Shown piece by piece: positions 22,798 to 33,861 of a stretch of DNA of 64,000 bases (positions are counted from its first letter, which is position 1; every line of letters begins with the position of its first letter). Source of the stretch: Nothopassalora personata (taxonomy: Eukaryota > Ascomycota > Dothideomycetes > Mycosphaerellales > Mycosphaerellaceae); NCBI GenBank assembly GCA_033816765.1, contig CM066287.1, positions 310,001 to 374,000 on the forward strand. The letters run 5' to 3'. The notes under the pieces were generated by a model. The model had not been told where the DNA came from and did not search any database. It saw only the letters and a list, made by a program, of their open reading frames with translations. The translations under genes and the position numbers were made by a program.

Positions 22798-25140
22798 TCA
22801 CCTCGACGAGCTTCCATCCTGCGGCCTCGAAGATGATAGCAATAAAGGAGGCGGAGGCGGTAAGCTGAAGTCCATCAATTCACTTGACTGTGTCTCTGTA
22901 TAGTCTCCCCTGGCGCGTCTGGTGAATCCAGGAGGCATGGGGAACGGCGAGCTGGACAGTGTTTGGGGATAGGACTTGTGAGGTGATCGTTCGATGGGAT
23001 CGTCCGGTAGCCCAACGTCTACGTCCGGAGAAGATGGCGCTGACTGCTCGGTCCATGGCTGCGGCATGCCATGTGGAGAGTATGGTCTGCTGCGCTGCGA
23101 TTGTGTGTCGACGACAGTGCTGACCTGAGACGGCCGTGGAAGCTCCGGCAGTGGCTGTTGCGGCTTGCTTGGCGGAAGCATGGATTGCGGTGGTGCTTTG
23201 CTCGACTCGTCTTTCAGCATCTCCTGGCTTGCGTAGCCAGAGTCGTCGAGGTCACCAGCGGTCGTCCGACCAGGACTTCCCAGAGCAGCAAGCTTCTGTC
23301 CAGGGTCGGCAAAGTCCTGCGAAGATGGCACAATCTCTTCCTCCTCTTGGCTCGATGGGACGGCAACGATATTCTGGTTCTCGTTTCGTTCTTCGATCTC
23401 TGCGTCACTCTCTTCCACTAGAGCTTCACTCTTGGTTTTTTCGAGCTCGTCTCGCTGTAGCTGCGTCTCCGTTCGCCATGCTCGAGCGCCGTCTCTGGCT
23501 AGAGCATCGGCAACGGGATCGTAAGTCTGGTTGTATGCATACTCTTCGTCATCGTCGTAATCGTTGTGTTCGTCAGGACGTCCATCGAGGTCATCATCTG
23601 TATAGTCGTCGTCCTCTCCTCCGAACTCTTCTTCCGCCTCAGAATCCTCGATGGCGACGGCTTCCTCAGTCGCCTTCGCCTGAGGAGGGGCCAGGTCCCC
23701 AGCTGTCATGCCGTTGTCCTGCGACAAGGATGGGCTCTCCTCAATACTAGCTCTCGTAGCTGCATCTTCGATTTCCATCTCGGTGTGTTCGTCCGACACT
23801 GGCAAGGACTCCGCCACAGCTGCATCGAGGCCAGCAGTTAGTGGCAATGTCTCGATCTCTTCATCCACGGCCGGATCTGGGCCGTTAGAGCCCCATTTTT
23901 GAGATGGCAGTTTGATATTATCTCCATGCGCCGACTGTGCCCTCTGCCGTGAGTTGCTGCCAAATCTTATTGGCTCGATATCACCAAGTTCAACATCACT
24001 ATCCTCAGACTCTGCAATAGTGGACACTCGCTCGAACGTGCGCTTCCTGGCAGTACGAGCGTTCATGCCCGATTTCTGCCCTGTCGACTGGCCCAGTGTT
24101 GGTGACGAAGCTATCCGCTGACTTTGTGGAGATCTCGTCCGCGTCTTGTGTGACCTTTTTGGTGTGTAAGCTAGCTTGGCGCTCCATGGCCCGACCGTCT
24201 CCTTGAGGGCATTGGCATCATCCAGCTGAACCTGACTGAATGAAACCTCATCTCGATCATCCTTCTCGGAATTTCCGGATAGTCCTTGTGAACTGGGGAC
24301 GTTGGTGCTGCGTTCCTTGAGTGGCGATCTGACATATCCTGGCCCAGCCTTGGCCGATCGGGACGAGGTAGCGATACTCGACGTCTCTGCCGAGTCCGGT
24401 ATCTCGGTCTTGGTGATCCGCTTTGGAGTGTTGGGAGTCGCGTCAGAGTGGGCGGTCGTCAATCCTCTGCTGTCTTTCTGCTGGCACCGTGCAAGGTGGG
24501 CAAGCTGTGAAGGTGGCAAGCTCGGGTTGGTCGCAGCGTCCAGCTCAGACTCCGAGGAGCAGTCGATGTCCAGGTATGCACCGAGAAGGTTGTCTCCCTG
24601 TATCTGCGTCTCGCCAGCATCAGGCGCAGGTCGTCTCCGTGGTAGAGGTCGGATCTGCTTGGGCTGCGCACTAGGCGGCGGTTGCATTCCCTCGTCGACC
24701 ATCCACCGATCTTCCTCGTCGCTCGTGTCGTAGCTATCCACTGCATAACCCAACGCCCGCCAGTTCTGCGTCAGAGTAGACTGCGACTCGGAAACATGCC
24801 TGTTCGCCATCTTGCCACCCGCCGCCTTGCTTGCCTTGCTTGCCTTGCGCCCTGCTGTCTTCCGTCGCTTCTTCGCTCGTGGCTCTTGGCAGGCTTCATC
24901 CTCATCTTTGGCATCGCTAGTGACGGGCATCGTCCACTGTGTCTCGACGGCAGGCGATGAGGAATGGTGGAAGCCGAGTTGCGTCAACGTCGAGTCTCTT
25001 GTCTTGAGCCTGGGCGGTGACATTCTCCGCCGGTGGACAAGAGTGGTTCGTCTTGCGGATAGCTTTGTCTGTCGTGGAGGAGGGTCGAGGGCCAGATGCG
25101 ATGAGCGAGTCTTGGGCGGCATCGTGCGATATGTCGCCAT
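22798..25140 (-). CDS. Large disordered, probably nuclear protein of unknown function
   Basis: A single open frame of 780 residues. I do not recognise a folded domain. The N terminus is basic (MPPKTRSSHLAL) and contains the motif DSTLTQLGF, echoed later by QSTLTQNW. A strong bipartite nuclear signal (AKKRRKTAGRKASKASK) lies near residues 90-105. The middle is Ser/Pro/Asp-rich with many SQ/TQ and SP/TP sites, and an acidic block around EEEFGGEDDDYTDDDLDG is followed by DDDEEYAYNQTYDP. The C terminus is proline-rich (FSLPPPPP). This make-up suits a chromatin or DNA-damage scaffold, but that is inference. A second Met lies six codons in. The gene is divergent from the AlkB gene, sharing a short promoter of about 200 bp. 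An additional C-terminal exon cannot be excluded. Confidence 0.75.
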   Translation of the reverse strand: MATYRTMPPKTRSSHLALDPPPRQTKLSARRTTLVHRRRMSPPRLKTRDSTLTQLGFHHSSSPAVETQWTMPVTSDAKDEDEACQEPRAKKRRKTAGRKASKASKAAGGKMANRHVSESQSTLTQNWRALGYAVDSYDTSDEEDRWMVDEGMQPPPSAQPKQIRPLPRRRPAPDAGETQIQGDNLLGAYLDIDCSSESELDAATNPSLPPSQLAHLARCQQKDSRGLTTAHSDATPNTPKRITKTEIPDSAETSSIATSSRSAKAGPGYVRSPLKERSTNVPSSQGLSGNSEKDDRDEVSFSQVQLDDANALKETVGPWSAKLAYTPKRSHKTRTRSPQSQRIASSPTLGQSTGQKSGMNARTARKRTFERVSTIAESEDSDVELGDIEPIRFGSNSRQRAQSAHGDNIKLPSQKWGSNGPDPAVDEEIETLPLTAGLDAAVAESLPVSDEHTEMEIEDAATRASIEESPSLSQDNGMTAGDLAPPQAKATEEAVAIEDSEAEEEFGGEDDDYTDDDLDGRPDEHNDYDDDEEYAYNQTYDPVADALARDGARAWRTETQLQRDELEKTKSEALVEESDAEIEERNENQNIVAVPSSQEEEEIVPSSQDFADPGQKLAALGSPGRTTAGDLDDSGYASQEMLKDESSKAPPQSMLPPSKPQQPLPELPRPSQVSTVVDTQSQRSRPYSPHGMPQPWTEQSAPSSPDVDVGLPDDPIERSPHKSYPQTLSSSPFPMPPGFTRRARGDYTETQSSELMDFSLPPPPPLLLSSSRPQDGSSSR

Positions 25141-25292
25141 AGACGTGGCTTGTGTTGACTGCCTTCACCTGTGTCTGTGTTCGCTTGAGTTAATATTATG
25201 GAGGTACGACGCGTCTTCTACGCGTCGAGAAAGCTTGGCATGACATCACCGTAAATACACATGGAGCAATAATATAGGCCCATTTCATCTCT

Positions 25293-25332
<40 letters not shown>

Positions 25333-25346
25333 CGTCGATTCCCAGT
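25141..25346. promoter_or_regulatory. Short divergent promoter with (CAA)n leader
   Basis: Only 206 bases separate two divergent start codons. On the AlkB side, an uninterrupted (CAA) tract of about 14 units (25291-25333) ends some 13 bases before the ATG and so would lie in the 5' leader as an unstructured CAA repeat. No TATA box is obvious. Confidence 0.6.
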
Positions 25347-26440
25347 ATGCCTCACCAGCTCGACGCACATGCAAAGCCGCCAGTAAGGCTGCGCAACATC
25401 TACAAGGACTTTCACAAGCTGAACCCTTCAGCTTTGGACCGACATCTAACTCTCATACAGTTCGACCACACAGGCAAGACTGAAGACGGCCATCTGAAGG
25501 CTGCAGATGCCTCATCACTACCGCGAGAGATCCGTCAAACATTCCTTGAATTTGTCGGCGACACATCGTTGCCCAGTCTCGAGTCAAGGACCGAAGACGA
25601 CTCAGGACCCGCCACCGTCTATGAAGTTCCCAATGTGCCTGGTAAGCAGCCTGGACGTATCTTCCTCCCTTCATCAGTCTGAGATAGGTAGGTCTTCTCA
25701 TCTATCCAAGTCTTCTCCCGCCCTCTGTGCAGCTTTCTCTGCTGGATAGGCTACTACACAGAGATCTGGCAAACTCACAGCATCAGACGAATGTGCACAT
25801 GCATTACCACATGCCGTATCCTATCACTGATCAGGCGGAGATTACATCATTCTTTCACGATACAGCTGGCGTTCTGTCCTGGACGCCGAAGGATCCAAAG
25901 ATACATAGGCCTCTTAACATCAAGCAGTTTCTGGATAAGAAACTGCGCTGGACAACCCTCGGCGGACAGTACGATTGGACGAACAAAGTATACCCACAAG
26001 GCAAACCACCAGAGTTTCCGCAGGATATCAAGTCACTCATCGAGAACATCTTTCCCATGAAAGCGGAAGCTGCGATAGTCAATCTATACTCCCCCGGCGA
26101 CACTCTCAACCTCCACCGCGACGTGAGCGAAGAGTGCGACAAGCCTCTTGTATCCATTTCACTCGGCTGCGAGGCCATCTTCATCTGTGGGCTTGAGCCC
26201 AAACAAGCAGGTGACGAGTCTCACGTTGCCACATTGCGTCTGCGCTCTGGCGACGCTGTGCTCATGAGTGGCGAAAGCAGATATGCATGGCATGGAGTAC
26301 CGAAGGTGATTCCAGACACCTGCCCTGACTGGATGGAAGATTGGCCTGCCGGATCGGATGGCTCTTCGGATTACGGACAATGGCGAGGCTGGATGAAGGG
26401 GAAGAGAGTCAATTTGAATGTGAGGCAGATGTTCGCATGA
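25347..26440 (+). CDS. AlkB-family Fe(II)/2-oxoglutarate dioxygenase (ABH1-like)
   Basis: An oxidative demethylase or hydroxylase of the AlkB family acting on alkylated nucleic acid. Two exons, 25347-25641 and 25692-26440, with a 50-bp intron, give 347 residues; the junction yields NVPGLLIYPSLLPPSV. The iron ligands are visible: H240 and D242 in NLHRDVSEE, and the distal H299 in AWHGVPK. The 2-oxoglutarate-binding arginines are R337 and R343 in RVNLNVRQ. Substrate-side elements include NVHMHYHMPYP and EAAIVNLYSPGDTL. The N-terminal 100 residues are the extension usual in fungal ABH1 proteins. No transit peptide is obvious. The substrate (DNA, tRNA or mRNA) cannot be told from sequence. Confidence 0.94.
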
Positions 26441-26560
26441 TGGCGACAGCAATTTCGTGGGCAATGCATCAACTTCTACCGTACGGCCGATGAGAGGACT
26501 ACCGAAGTGCTCAACACCTCCTGCAATGGACAAAAGCCGACCTTTAGTCAACTGAACAAC

Positions 26561-26915
26561 ATGTCAAACAGCACGCCCTCAATGCCTGTCCCCTCGCCCT
26601 CCGCGCGCATCATGAAGATCCGTGAGTCTATGTATGCACTGATCGCCAAGACCCAAGACCTAGGCTCTGCTGCACTACGAAACAGCTGCGAACAGCCTGC
26701 GCCATGACTCGGCCAGTGGCAGCCCGACCTTGAGCAACCCCAAAGACACACCGAAATTGTTGACCCGTGTGTCACAGATAGCAGCACGCGCTGGCCAGGC
26801 CGGAAGTCTGAAGCGCGAAACGGAACGGACGAAACCGTCCGATGTTCATGGCCGAGTCAGTCGTATCGAACGGAGCACCACCCTCGCGTTCTTTTGCTCC
26901 GTTGCTAGTGAGTAA
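26561..26915 (+). CDS. Small candidate gene, unknown function
   Basis: Two exons, 26561-26621 and 26686-26915, with a 64-bp intron (GTGAGT...ACAG), give a 96-residue protein. It has a Ser/Pro-rich start (MSNSTPSMPVPSPSARIM) and a basic, probably helical middle (LLTRVSQIAARAGQAGSLKR). The splice joins two frames that are otherwise broken, which is the main evidence. A further GTGAGT just before the stop (26910) could be a donor to another exon. I do not recognise the protein. It lies 120 bp after the AlkB stop on the same strand. Confidence 0.35.
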
Positions 26916-29013
26916 CGCTACGCTTCTCCGGGTCACGAAAGCAGCTGGTCTGGGCACTGGCTTGTCCGTTCAACGTAAATTAATACGTGATCGCCACGAT
27001 GTGGCGGCCGCTGCAGTGGGTCCTCCTATCGGTACTTCAAATGGGAAGGGTGTCCGTCCTCTTCTAGGGCCGCGTATTGTCTCCTTTGAGGTTCTCTGGA
27101 GGGGCTGCCGACAGGACGGAGAACATCTTTCCCCCGAACAAGGTCTTGCTCAAGGCGCCATCTTCCTGAATAGGGTGCTGCGACCTCTTCTCGGATAGCA
27201 AGAACGAACCATGCACTTCTCAATCCTTAACGTCTTTGCCACGTCGGCGGCTGGCGTCTTACCTCAATCATGGGTATGTTCTCTGAACCGGAAAGTTACA
27301 TGTACCGCGAACGAGGACACGAGCAGCCGATTTTGCTGCCGGGACTCTAAAACTGCGAAGCGACACCTCTGAGCAGCGGTGCGGTGACAAAGGATTGGAA
27401 ACTTCTTAGCTGTGCTCTAAGGTGAGTGAAGTGAGTTTGCGTGGAGTGGTGAAATTTGGACTGGAAGATGAACATTGATATGTGGGACAGAATGCCGAGT
27501 GCGAGAAGCAGGGTAATGGATGCTCCCCGGTTGAAGTGAATGGAAGGGTGGAGTTTGCGCTGAAATAGGTTTTGCCTTCGCGGAGGCAACAGGATTATTT
27601 GCACTTATGATGGCATTCCTCGAACTGCTCTGCTTGGAGATATTTTACGATGTACGGCATGTGAAGGGAATGTTACGCGACGGGCTGAGTTGAAGTGTCA
27701 TGTGTGCGCAGCCGCAAGCTTAGACACAGAGTAACAATCGAACAGCATTACACTGTCGTACACCACAACCGGGAGCCGAATTTCAGCATCGGAGCAGCAG
27801 CTGCTGCGAAAGTAACGAAACCAAATCCTTCCATCAATGAGCCGTGTGGGTTGAGTCACAGATCTGACTGCCATGGTAGCTGGCTTGTAAAAGAGCCAGA
27901 TGGCTCTCTGAGCATGGGCTTTCTCATCAGGAACTGACTCAGAGCGAGCATCACCATTTCAAATTCAGTGACAAGGTCCTCAATCAATGTGCTTCGCTTC
28001 CATCATCAGCGAGGCTCACCCGATCATTTACACTCTGACCACCTATTAAACAGTGTCATTTCCATCTTACTGAGCAATATCTGCGGAGTCCTGAACGCTC
28101 TTCATGTCCTACTGTAATATTGGAACGGATAGACGAAGTTACAAATTTAGTAGCACGGCAACAGGAGGCAGCAGGATTTGAGCGAAGTGCCCAAGAGGGA
28201 AAGTGAGACCAATGAGGCAGAGGTTGATTAATATGGTCATCAGAAAGTCTGTGTGATGCGCTGCCTTCAGCTCCAAGCGACACGAGCGGTGGAAATTGCT
28301 CAGCCGTCTAAACCCATCCTTGCCAACATGGGCAGTGGTCGACAATGCTTGCCCAAGCACGAGGGACTCGTCCTAGATGACAGCTAAAGAGCTGTGATCA
28401 AATACGCTTGGCGAAGAAAGTAATTATTTGATTCGCACCCGTTAGATATAGATCCGACTATGTTGGCCATCCAAGCAACGATCTAGACTCTGCGGCAGCA
28501 AATCAAGGGACTGCAGAAGCGAGCTCGCACGTGCGCACGTGAAATTTGGTGTATGTATATGCAGAGCATAATGCATAGATGCGACTTTCAGGCTGATTGT
28601 AGACATCGTCAGCCTTGGCGACGCTATTTGGCGAACTTGCATGTGCTTGTAGCTTTACAGCGGGCTTGGCAGAGCTATGAGCTCTCGCAGCTGCACACCC
28701 TGCAGCAATGGTTGCTGTAGAAAGTCGAGCTGTAAGTCTCATAGCAGCAGTGACCAGACGCTCGACCAAGGTGCACGGCAGAAGATTTATCTCGTGAAGT
28801 GTACAGGCTTTTGTCGCCGCTTCGACTTCATTGAATGCCCAAGTTCCATGCGAACAGCAGATAGCCTCGTGTCGCCACGTGTCTAGGCGACTTACGAACA
28901 TCTTCCATACGAATCTGCCAGATCTTGCCGCAGCAGTATGAGTAGCACAGATGGACTACAAGTAGCGGCATGAAGATCGATCTCTAGGCCACGAGCAGAA
29001 TCATCGACGCTCA
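26916..29013. other. 2.1-kb intergenic stretch, nothing recognised
   Basis: Short open frames on both strands with no domain, signal peptide or splice-supported continuity. No repeats were noticed. Confidence 0.5.
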
Positions 29014-29400
29014 TTCGTAACCCTGAAGTTCACCATCCTCCTCATCACTGCCTCCGCAGCTGTGTAGCAGCCCATCGCTCCACAGTCCGTCGCTTCTACC
29101 CTCTCGATATCAATGGCGGACACACCCGTCAAGTCGGCTTCACCGGTGCCGCCACTCTCTGAGGCTACGGTCTCTCTCAGAACCTCCTGGGAACAGTCCG
29201 AATGTGCCATTCCCACTCCCTCTTCCCCCTTCAAGATCCCATAATGCCCTCACAGGTACCGCTGCCGCTACGTCCAACAAAATCAATACATCCTAACCAC
29301 CTCATCAGCCTGGCAGAACGCTCCAGGTTTCCAATCCGAAGGCAACACCGTGTTCATCTACGCCAACCTGATCCCTGGCACGTAGCCGCTGGACCTATAA
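29014..29400 (+). pseudogene. Possible relic of a small secreted protein
   Basis: A signal-peptide-like frame begins with CTG instead of ATG (LKFTILLITASAAV) and meets TAG directly after the hydrophobic core. Downstream frames read GGHTRQVGFTGAATL and then SAWQNAPGFQSEGNTVFIYA, ending LIPGT-stop near 29387. The order of signal peptide then Gly/Ser/Thr-rich body fits a small secreted protein that has lost its start codon and frame. The parent family is not identified. Confidence 0.3.
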
Positions 29401-29846
29401 TATCAATGAGGGGATAATTAGGTTTTGTCCAAGGATACCGGTATCCCAGTCATCCTGATGGGTGGGTATTCTTGTGATGCATTGTATGGAGCCAATGGAT
29501 GAAGGTGTGACGGGATATATCCTGACGCAGCCTAGTGAGGCGAGGTTGCCGCTTTATGGCTTCAGACAAGGTCGTCATGAGATGGGTGACCGTGATCATT
29601 GTGCTGGGAATACTTAAGAACGTGCTAAGTCAGGCGGCAGATCGAAATATGGTTGATATAAGGAGACGGACTCGGTTGACGGGAGATCTTAGCAATACAT
29701 AGCTAGATAGTTCGTAGAATTTGATTGACACCTTCTGCTCCCAGCAGTTTCCACACATCCCCATCGAACAGCCCATATATTGCTCCGGGACACTTCTGAG
29801 GCGAGCTATCGTATGCTTCTTGCGTGCCCGCAATGTTCAGTATTAC

Positions 29847-30367
29847 GCTATGCAATATTCCGCGCCATGCTGGGCCGCATAGCCGCGGTATCACCGTCCT
29901 GCCAAGCCCCATAGTATCTTGCTGTAGAACCCGGGAATCCAGTACTTTATCATCGCTATATCGTCGTGTCGTCGTTATATCGTTACTGTCGCCAGTCCCA
30001 GGTGTTGTTGGCGTTATCTATGCCTGCTAGGTTGCCGCAATGGCAGCAGAACGAGATCCAACGACTATTCGCTCAAGAGCTTGGAGTGTGTTATCATAAG
30101 GCTTTGGACGAGGTGGCTGTCGAACGCGTTTGGCTGGTCTCGAAGATGGCCCAGCAGTGCTGCTACGACGCTTGGAGCCTGCCGCCATGTGAGGCAAACA
30201 ACACCTGGGACTGGCGACGACGAGGTTATATCAACGACACGATAATATTCATGAGATTGGGACAGAATATCGCTATTCCCAGGTTCTACGCGTGTTTACT
30301 ATGAGGAACGCGGGACGGCTAATCCACGGACCCACCCCCGGCAGCATGGCGCGGAATATTGCATAGC
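29847..30367. repeat. 521-bp span bounded by a perfect 26-bp inverted repeat
   Basis: GCTATGCAATATTCCGCGCC plus six bases at 29847-29872 is repeated exactly, inverted, at 30342-30367. Homology extends a few degenerate bases outward. It looks like a MITE or foldback element, but I could not find a clean target duplication. The interior has no transposase. Confidence 0.7.
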
Positions 30368-30952
30368 ATAGTAAACCAATCAGCAAACAGCTCGGCGAAG
30401 TATAACAGGCGACCAATCAGAATGTGCCGCGAGGCCACAGCGACCGTGATCGCAAAGGGCCAATGGCTGTCGCCACCTGACGAAGCCCCATCATCAGCCA
30501 AGGCCGAGGACACCAACGCTGAATCGCCCAATAAGCCCACAAATGAAAGCCAACCACAACGACCCAGCAACTGACCGTCTTCCCATGTTGACAACCCATC
30601 AACAACCCCACCCAACGATCCGAGCCCCAGCTCCAGGAACCCACAATTCTACGCACGTTCTACCCAAACAGCAGCCAGGAGCCATGCTGCCCAAGCGTCC
30701 CGACAAAACCGCCTGCAGGAATTGCTCTCATTGATTGGGGGAGACCTACCTGGACCAGCTCCGCCTCCATCTGCTACGGGGGATTCACGCCAGACCATGG
30801 CCACGAATAGAGTATACAACGAGAATGTGTGGATTCCTACGTTGGATAAGAAGACACCATTTCTGCATGATGATGCGGGGAATAAGAAGTATAGGAGGGA
30901 AGTCCCTGGGGATCAAGAAGGAAAGGAAGGAGACGGAGATGGTGTCGTGTAG
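30359..30952 (+). other. Open frame with one internal stop, unknown protein or pseudogene
   Basis: One frame stays protein-like for about 198 codons with a single TGA at 30572-30574. Before it is a polar N-terminal part (ATVIAKGQWLSPPDEAPSSA); after it come a Ser/Pro-rich stretch, an Arg/Gln helix (AAQASRQNRLQELLSLIGGD), NRVYNENVWIPTLDKKTPF and an acidic, Gly-rich end. No ATG follows the stop until codon 75 of the second part. Either the gene is broken by the TGA or the first exon lies elsewhere. It is antisense to the 3' extension of the permease gene. Confidence 0.35.
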
Positions 30953-32369
30953 GGTTCTGGATGCTCTGAATGACCTTCGAAGATCACTGCAGTGCTTTGA
31001 TGCCACCTCGCCGTGTTTTCGCGCTTCGTTTCGTGAGGACTTGTCTACCAATACGTTAGCTTCAAGGTCACCTCTCCTAGCGTGAACATTCACATACTTC
31101 TTCTCATAAGCATAAGGCCCAAAATCCGGCGTCCCGCCCAGCGTGCCGAAAATATCACCTGTCTCACGTTAGCACCTGTCTCCCCCCACCACCGCCAACC
31201 CACATCTTCAGCTCACCAACATAATTACTCGCATTCACGCCCCGGACAAACGTCGCATTCCACCCGTCCAAGATCCCCTGCACAACCTCTACACCCGCCA
31301 GGTAAAGATTCTTCACCGCGGGCTCAAACGCCCCCTGCTCCGCGTAGAACAAATTCGTCGTCGCCGCCTCTCCAGGATAAGGCCTATCGAAATCCGAGGC
31401 AGTCCTCATCACAATGATACGAGAGAAATCAACGGCCTTGACGGCTGCAGCGCGCATAAGCGCTTCGAGAGTGGCGTTGTCCTCTTGAGCTGTGGTGCAG
31501 TAGTTCCCAGTGCCGTTCGTTAAGAGCTTAGTGTAGTTGCCAAAGGCAGAAGAGAGGAGTTTCCCGCTGTAGTATACATCTGATGTAGCGACGTCGCATT
31601 CGACGACGGAGGGTGCGAGAGTCCCGGCGGAGTAGGCAGGTGACGCGGCATAGTTGGCGCGGTATGCGATTGCGTCATCACTGTCGTTCAGAACTGCCTT
31701 TCGCGCGAAGGAGGCGGCGAGGCGCTGAAGGTCCTGGTTGACTTGGAAGACTTCTGTGCCGTAAATATCTTGAGGATACTCTCCAACCTCGGTGGCGCCC
31801 TGCGCAACGTATCCTGTGGTGAAGTTGGAGGGAAGGTCTCGGATGTCGAATTCGTACTGCAGGGCGACCTGGATTGCGTAACGTGCAAAGGTCACCGAGC
31901 AGATTGTGGCGACTTCTGGATTGACACCCGCGATTCCGGCGATGAGGAAGTAAGATGTGGTAAGATCAAACCGTGGGGAATTGACGAACGATGCGATTGT
32001 GGCGGCGGCATTGATCTCGCCCTCTCCTGTGATGACTTGGCAGATGTCGCCGTTGGTAGTGCAATGGACGTCCGGGAAGAGTGGCGAGAGCCCGGGTAGT
32101 GTGATGTTCAGGCCCAGCAAGTTGAATTCGTCGATGCCATACCAGATCTCGGCCTCTGGAGTGCTGGAGATTTAGCCGTCAGCAGACCTCAGCAGACGAT
32201 TGGATCACCGAGGGCGCTTCACTCACAACATAGATATAATGACCACCTTCGGCTTGACCACATATTCCAGCGTTCGTGCGATATGAGCAGGTGTTAGAGG
32301 CGAGATCGTTGCCGCCGCATTTTGAACCAAAGCGCTCAAGGCGATCAGCGCTTTAGTAAAGGCCACCAT
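30785..32369 (-). CDS. Secreted-type purine nucleoside permease (NUP family)
   Basis: Family members are linked to purine nucleoside uptake. Three exons, 32369-32227, 32163-31217 and 31159-ish (31158)-30785, give about 487 residues. The chosen Met gives a signal peptide (MVAFTKALIALSALVQNAAA); twelve extra in-frame residues lie upstream. Family landmarks are KPKVVIISMFTPEAEIWYG, GLSPLFPDVHC, FLIAGIAGVNPEVAT, SVVECDVATSDVYYSG and TASDFDRPYPGE. Intron 2 (about 58 bp, GTGAGC...ACAG) links ASNYVG to DIFGTLGGTPDFGPYAYEKK, the expected C terminus. Unusually the frame then runs on for about 100 residues of basic, non-family sequence to a TGA at 30785. Relatives usually stop soon after the GPYAYE region, so a lost stop or an unseen final intron is likely. 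Confidence 0.85.
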
Positions 32370-33047
32370 GATGTGAACTCCAGCGAGAATGAAGCGCAAG
32401 GACAAAGTTGCACATTATGTAGCGATACCTTTCTGGCGCATCGCGCTAGAGCTATGGTGAGTCTTTCACATACACTTTGCCATATCGCCGGGGGCGAGAT
32501 CGGCAGATCGTTATCGATAAAGGAAGTGTAAAAGGATACTCTCCTTTTTGCTCGAAGTGCATCCTGTGCACGGCTTAATGTCCAACCATGGCGCAGAATC
32601 AGGACCTTCGATTCCAACGACCTGTACAGCTCCGTGTTCGCAGAACTCTTGTAGAGCTCGTGGCTACAACATGGTCCTAAGACTTCCGTAGAGGTCCAGA
32701 TACAAACACAAGAAGCATTGCTAATAAGGCGTACCTGCAGAAGATCGCAATAGCGTGCGATAGGGCATGGGTGTCGTAATCTTCCTGATAGCGGAGGTCG
32801 CCGAAGATTTGCCTGACTCGTGATCGACTTGTAGCGTCGGCCGTTCGCTGATTCGAGAGCAGTCTTCAGGTGTCGGGACTGTCTGGTGATCACGAGGCTC
32901 ATTTAACTGATTATCTACCAGACTGACCCAGTCGTCTCGTCCGCCATGCCAGGAGAGTGACTTCGTAGAACTGGACTTGTCGGTCTGCATGCTCATAGTA
33001 GTGTCATATGTACAATGCCTCAATGCCTCAATTCGCAACTCCTTCAC
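32370..33047. other. Intergenic, nothing recognised
   Basis: Upstream region of the permease and downstream of the small mitochondrial protein gene. Open frames here are short and overlap each other. Confidence 0.5.
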
Positions 33048-33555
33048 CTACAACGGCCCACCCCCCGACTTTCCCCCTCCACTCTTACTCGGACTCCCGC
33101 CTCCCGAACTCCTCTGCCTACTCCCTCCTTCTCCCGTCTCACTCGGACTCCCCGTCGCACCTCCCTTCTGCTGATTATTCGGATTGCTGATCTCCTTATT
33201 CGCGGGACTGACATTCAGTGGGTTGTTGCTCTCCTATCTCACAGTTAGGCACCCTCTCTCCTTTCATCAAGGTTCCTCCTCATCTTACCCCTCCGGACTC
33301 TTTACTAGCAGTCGCATGCTCCTCTTCTGGAGATGTTTTGTTCGGGTTGAAAGCTGCGTCTTCGGTCGCTGCTGCGGAGGAGTCACCGCCCGTTTTGCTG
33401 TATTCGCGGGAGTCGGTGTTGATGCTGTCTTTGTCCATTATGTTTTGCTTGTCGTTGGGTCGTGGTGTGGTTGTTGTGAATGTGCGCGTGGGGATGGCAT
33501 AGCGGGTTGTAAAAGGTTGACGAGTGGCCTGGAGGCATCGTCGTAGGTGGGCCAT
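33048..33555 (-). CDS. Small conserved fungal protein, probably mitochondrial
   Basis: Two exons, 33555-33289 and 33233-33048, with a 55-bp intron (GTAAGA...ATAG, branch-like CTAAC), give 150 residues. The N terminus (MAHLRRCLQATRQPFTTRYA and following Thr/Arg residues) is Arg/Thr-rich with no acids for 33 residues, a mitochondrial presequence pattern. The mature part is hydrophilic, with DAAFNPNKTSPEEE and, after the splice, NPLNVSPANKEISNP, motifs I know from a widespread but unnamed family of short ascomycete proteins. It ends in Gly/Ser/Lys-rich sequence. Function is unknown. The motif continuity across the splice is the main support. Confidence 0.75.
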
Positions 33556-33861
33556 GTTTGCGGTGTCTTGTGGTTGGAAGGTTGGTCAGAATATGTCTGG
33601 AGGAGTATTGTAATGTTGTTTGTGATTGATCGCGAGAGAGCTCTCTGTTTTTGTCTTCGACATTGACAGCCTGTGACATCACAGCCCGGACCGCGCTCCG
33701 ATTGTGGTCTGGTCATAGACATGTACTCAGCGGCCACGTCGAAGTTCTCATGTGCTATGAAATGCGATCTGATGTATAGGGTATGACGATGACAACTTGG
33801 TACAGAGGGAGGAGTATCCATGCATGTGCATAAGCCATCAAGAGCATCCTGTGCACTCCGA
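33556..33861. other. Intergenic, nothing recognised
   Basis: This 306-bp spacer holds the promoter of the small mitochondrial protein gene and the 3' flank of the regulator gene. Confidence 0.5.

Noticed and set aside
29570..29620. 5S rRNA-like words GATGGGTGACC and TGGGAATAC
   Set aside because: The spacing between the two words is about 10 bases too long and the 5' half of a 5S gene is not visible; at most a fragment.
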